Shown here: positions 60,976-64,000 of the stretch, one piece after another
How the letters are laid out: the number at the start of each line of letters is the position of its first letter
Position numbering within the stretch: the first letter of the stretch is position 1
NCBI GenBank assembly: GCA_018894105.1
Contig: CM032129.1
Location: 31,451,468 to 31,515,467 of the forward strand
Direction of reading: 5' to 3'
Origin: Jacaranda mimosifolia
Taxonomy: Eukaryota > Streptophyta > Magnoliopsida > Lamiales > Bignoniaceae
DNA length: 64,000 nt
The notes under the pieces: generated by a model
What the model was told of the DNA's origin: nothing
What the model saw: the letters and a program-made list of their open reading frames with translations, nothing else
Database searches by the model: none
Translations under genes and position numbers: made by a program

Positions 60976-61331
60976 AAAACAAATGAAGAAGAAGACTTCT
61001 TTTTTATTCTTTGAAGTGTTTAAGATAAGTATTACCTTTGTTTGTCTTGGTATTTTGTGTTGAGAATTCCCTTTTTCAAAACAATGGTGGAAAAAAGAGA
61101 AGTTTGGTTGTCCACACAATCCATCTGTACGTATAAAAATTGAAGGTTAGAAATAAAGTTTATCTACAAGTCATCAAGTTCCTAGCTAAATAAAGTCCAT
61201 GCATATAGGAGGGCACATTTAGATATGAAAAGAAATAAAGAAAATGGAAGGTTTAAATAACTTTTGACCCTTCAAAGCAATATTTAGAAGTAATTGCATT
61301 TTTAAGAACTACGATATATATATATATTTTT

Positions 61332-61437
61332 TGAGTGGCTATTTTGTCTAATGGCATAAATCTTATATGTTAAATGTGAGGTCAGAGATTTGAGCTTAAT
61401 GGATTTTCAGTGTGCATGTGTATAAATATAAAAATAA
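61332..61437 (+). mobile_element. tRNA-type SINE copy
   Basis: GAGTGGCTATTTTGTCTAATGG, then GTGAGGTCAGAGATTTGAGC and GTGTGCATGTGTATAAATAT, in family order. Confidence 0.7.
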
Positions 61438-61456
61438 ATTTTAAATATTTAATTTG

Positions 61457-61550
61457 TTTAGTGCCATCGTTTTGACACATTCATGTGTGAAGTTTGGAAC
61501 TTGAATCTTAATGAACTTTGGTGTGGGTGCCTGTGTAAATAAAAGAATTA
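61457..61550 (+). mobile_element. Second, degraded SINE copy in tandem
   Basis: TTTAGTGCCATCGTTTTGAC, GTGTGAAGTTTGGAACTTGA and CTGTGTAAATAAAAG follow the family order directly after the previous copy. Confidence 0.5.
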
Positions 61551-61909
61551 GATATTTAATTCATCCAGGTAATTAAATTATAAAACCTTATTCTTGATAA
61601 TACTTAAATAATAATTGAAAATATATGTAATATTATTTGAATGAAATAATTACAGTTTTTATTTGGTCATATATGTATTTCACCTCTCAATACATTTATC
61701 CTGCCTTTCAAAATAAAAAAGTAGAAGAAAAAATCAGGCCCAAGAGGAATACGTTCATTCTACCTCATTAATAGCCCATTGAAGATAATGGACCTCAAAG
61801 TGTAAGAGTTATTTCAGTTTCCACCAGCCCAGTTCTTGAGGATTTTGGCCCAACACCAGATTGAGCGGCTTCCTCAATGATTGCTTCTCAAACATTTCAC
61901 AATTTTCAC

Positions 61910-62045
61910 TAGGGTATAAATGAGTTGAACTTGAAAGAAATTTTGGGCTCGAGTTGATGAACCTCCTGTTAAAGACTTGAGCTTGAGCTCAAATTATTAG
62001 AACTTGAGTTGAGTTATAATCGAGCCGACTCATCTTACACTCCTA
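61910..62045. mobile_element. Short hAT-like MITE, family of 6880-7347
   Basis: 136 bp with ends TAGGGTATAAATGAGTTGAA and GAGCCGACTCATCTTACACT then CCTA. Flanked by ATTTTCAC (61902-61909) and ATTTTCAA (62046-62053), 7 of 8 identical. Confidence 0.8.
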
Positions 62046-63587
62046 ATTTTCAAAGGCATCATGCACCTAGCTTGTATGAGCCCAAGCAAAAACCAATGGA
62101 GTCTTCGGAGTCTCGGATAATCACTTGGATTGAGGATGATATAATCTGATAATTCAAACCTATTACTTGGATTAGGATACCCTTACATCAATGGAATAGC
62201 AATGGGCTCAACAACTCTTGAGCTTTTGCCTTTTCTTATCAAAAGGGCATTATTCTTATTACTTTGACGCCTCTAAAGTTTTTCATTCCTCTAATCTAAC
62301 TTGCTTTTTACTTTTGTTGTTAGCATGTCCATTGTTTGTAAGCCACCATAAGTTTCAATTCCAAACTACAGTTCTTATAATGACTTTGATATGGAAAATA
62401 GGTCTAAATGTAACTCTTGAAAAAGTTAAGGATATTCAAATACTTTAAGAACTGTATCTTTTTATTTGGATCATAGTCGACTTGATTCAAAACTCGTTCT
62501 ATAGTCAAATATGAATCATTCAATTAAGATATGTGACAACATTTCTATACATATTCACCTTAGGTATGCCCTATAAAATATCTTCAACTACATGACACAA
62601 AGATATGTTTATTGTTGTTGTCCTATTATTTACCGACTTAAGGATGATTTTTGTTGGGATCCTCGCAATGACTTATAATTTTATTTTTATCTTAAGTTTG
62701 ATATTTTCTAACTATTACGATATTGTTGTCTCAAACTGACTTGTTAGAACAATCTAAGTAGATTTCATGACAAGTCAGCTCAAACTCTATCTTAATATAA
62801 ATTGTCTAATTGCTAAATTTATGCAGATTTGGCTTTATGATTTACAGGAACCCTAATGATCTATCCTTGCCAACAATTAATGATGGAGTATATAAGGGAT
62901 ACCAAATTTATGTTGTTATGATGTTTAAGACATACAAAAGCATTTAAAGATGCTTCTTATCTCAAAAGATTAATATGGATTCCATAGTTTATGCTTTTAA
63001 TATATGTTCTATATATGTGGAAGGGCATCAAGAATTGACAAGAGGAATCTTTGTAGATGTTGGTGGATTGTACCCTTTATGCGTTTCTTGCCATACATAT
63101 TCTCTTTTCTCTCATTCTACCAAAGGCCTTTTAACTTGTGGTTCTTGCCTTCCTCCTATTTCTTTCACTTTGCTGGCATAAATTAGGTATACACCTAAAC
63201 ACGTTTCTCTTTTCAATTTGGCCCGTAGGATTGGTCATCTATGTAATCCCATCGTTTGTCTCTGTGTGTGTGTGTGTGTGTGTTTTAAATTTTTTTAAAA
63301 TAATATCATTTCTAGAGAAGTTGACTGCACCGAAATGTAGTTGAATTTCCACATCAACAAATCATCGATAAATTAAAAAAAATAGGAGTGAGATAATTAT
63401 AAATTATTTTTTATTTTTTATCATTTGAGTTACATTTTATAAGAACAAAATACTTTATGACATCTATCGACAGAACAATGAGTTACATATTTATAAGAAC
63501 AAAATACTTCGTGACATCTATCGACAGAGCAATATTTTAAGACAACTACATCTTTATGTTTAAAGATAAATTTAGTTATCATAGCTA

Positions 63588-63929
63588 GGGGCTGTTTGGT
63601 TTTATTTCCATTTCTGTCATTTTTAAAATTTAAAAAGTTAGTTAGTGGAAATGAATTGAAAATGAATTTTTATTTAGATGAAATGTTGGAAATGTAATGA
63701 TTATGTTGGTTTTAATAGGTTGTAGGTGGAGAGAGATAGAAATAATTGGATAAAGAGAGAAGATATATAGGTTATTGGGAATATATATATATGTTATTGG
63801 AGAATGTATTTTGAAAATGAAAATGAAAATGAAAATGAGGTTGAGTGAAAATTTCTAAAAAGTGATAGTTTTTATTTTTGAAATAATAAAAAATAAAAAA
63901 AGTGAGTGTGGAAATAAAACCAAACAACC
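63588..63929. mobile_element. Harbinger-like MITE, GTTTGGTTTTATTTCC family
   Basis: Starts GGGGCTGTTTGGTTTTATTT and ends GGAAATAAAACCAAACAAC then C. Flanked by CTA at 63585-63587 and 63930-63932. Confidence 0.82.
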
Positions 63930-64000
63930 CTAAGCAATTCAAATTTAGTTCCATGATTTAATTTAAACAAAGATATTATTTTCTTAAGAAATTATTCCAA

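Larger units (their letters stand above)
60976..64000. other. Gene-free right end of the window
   Basis: No gene recognised. Holds two SINE copies, a hAT MITE, a (TG)n run at 63263-63283, a local direct duplication at 63425-63530 (ACATTTTATAAGAACAAAAT... and ...GACATCTATCGACAGA twice) and a Harbinger-like MITE. Short frames at 62218-62448 and 62975-63344 show no known motif. Confidence 0.45.

Noticed and set aside
60808..61119. Extension of the WRN-like protein by 104 residues upstream
   Set aside because: The added sequence is phenylalanine- and threonine-rich with no family similarity and spans a TATA-like site. The start at 60807 begins the conserved part.
62975..63344. Overlapping short frames with some cysteines
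   Set aside because: Overlapping frames on the same strand, no conserved motif and no splice partners.

Overview
The window is nuclear DNA of a flowering plant, almost certainly a eudicot. It is very AT-rich between genes. It has spliced genes with GT-AG introns, six recognisable plant nuclear genes, and dense small transposons. No organellar, bacterial or viral genes were seen. I cannot name the species from the sequence alone.

Gene layout. Two genes lie on the + strand: a HAESA-LIKE 1 (HSL1) receptor kinase at 10604-14021 and an SND2/SND3-type NAC transcription factor at 19133-21122. Four genes lie on the - strand: a CC-type glutaredoxin of the GRXC9/ROXY type at 29893-30303, the auxin response factor ETTIN/ARF3 at 34992-38430 with both tasiR-ARF target sites, a DUF599 membrane protein at 57531-58336, and a 355-residue protein with a catalytically degenerate WRN-exonuclease-like fold plus an acidic tail at 59740-60807. 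Exon coordinates were worked out by hand from splice sites, reading phase and family alignment. The genes do not form a pathway cluster. This is ordinary scattered plant gene order, though several act in development (HSL1, ARF3, NAC).

Between genes the DNA is mostly short non-autonomous mobile elements. Four kinds could be supported by target-site duplications (TSDs). (1) PIF/Harbinger-like MITEs with 3-bp TWA or CTA duplications, often abutting with one duplication shared. (2) A hAT-like MITE family starting TAGGG(A)T with 8-bp duplications (6880-7347, 46061-46381, 61910-62045). (3) A roughly 110-bp tRNA-type SINE with pol III A and B boxes and a TAAATAAATAA-like tail, about fourteen copies in both orientations, two with clear target-site duplications. 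(4) A 4.9-kb element at 51265-56141 with 0.8-0.95 kb direct terminal repeats starting TG and ending CA. Its interior is a roughly 2.8-kb tandem array with no coding capacity, and it is inserted inside a Harbinger-like MITE.

Most interesting items: the LTR-flanked tandem-array element and its nesting; the degenerate exonuclease with a C-terminal GILK/NVRF pair resembling protein phosphatase 1 docking motifs; a 10-codon upstream ORF whose stop overlaps the NAC start codon (ATGA); a cluster of five TGACG cores upstream of the glutaredoxin; the SINE family; and trains of MITEs sharing target sites, one ending just upstream of HSL1.
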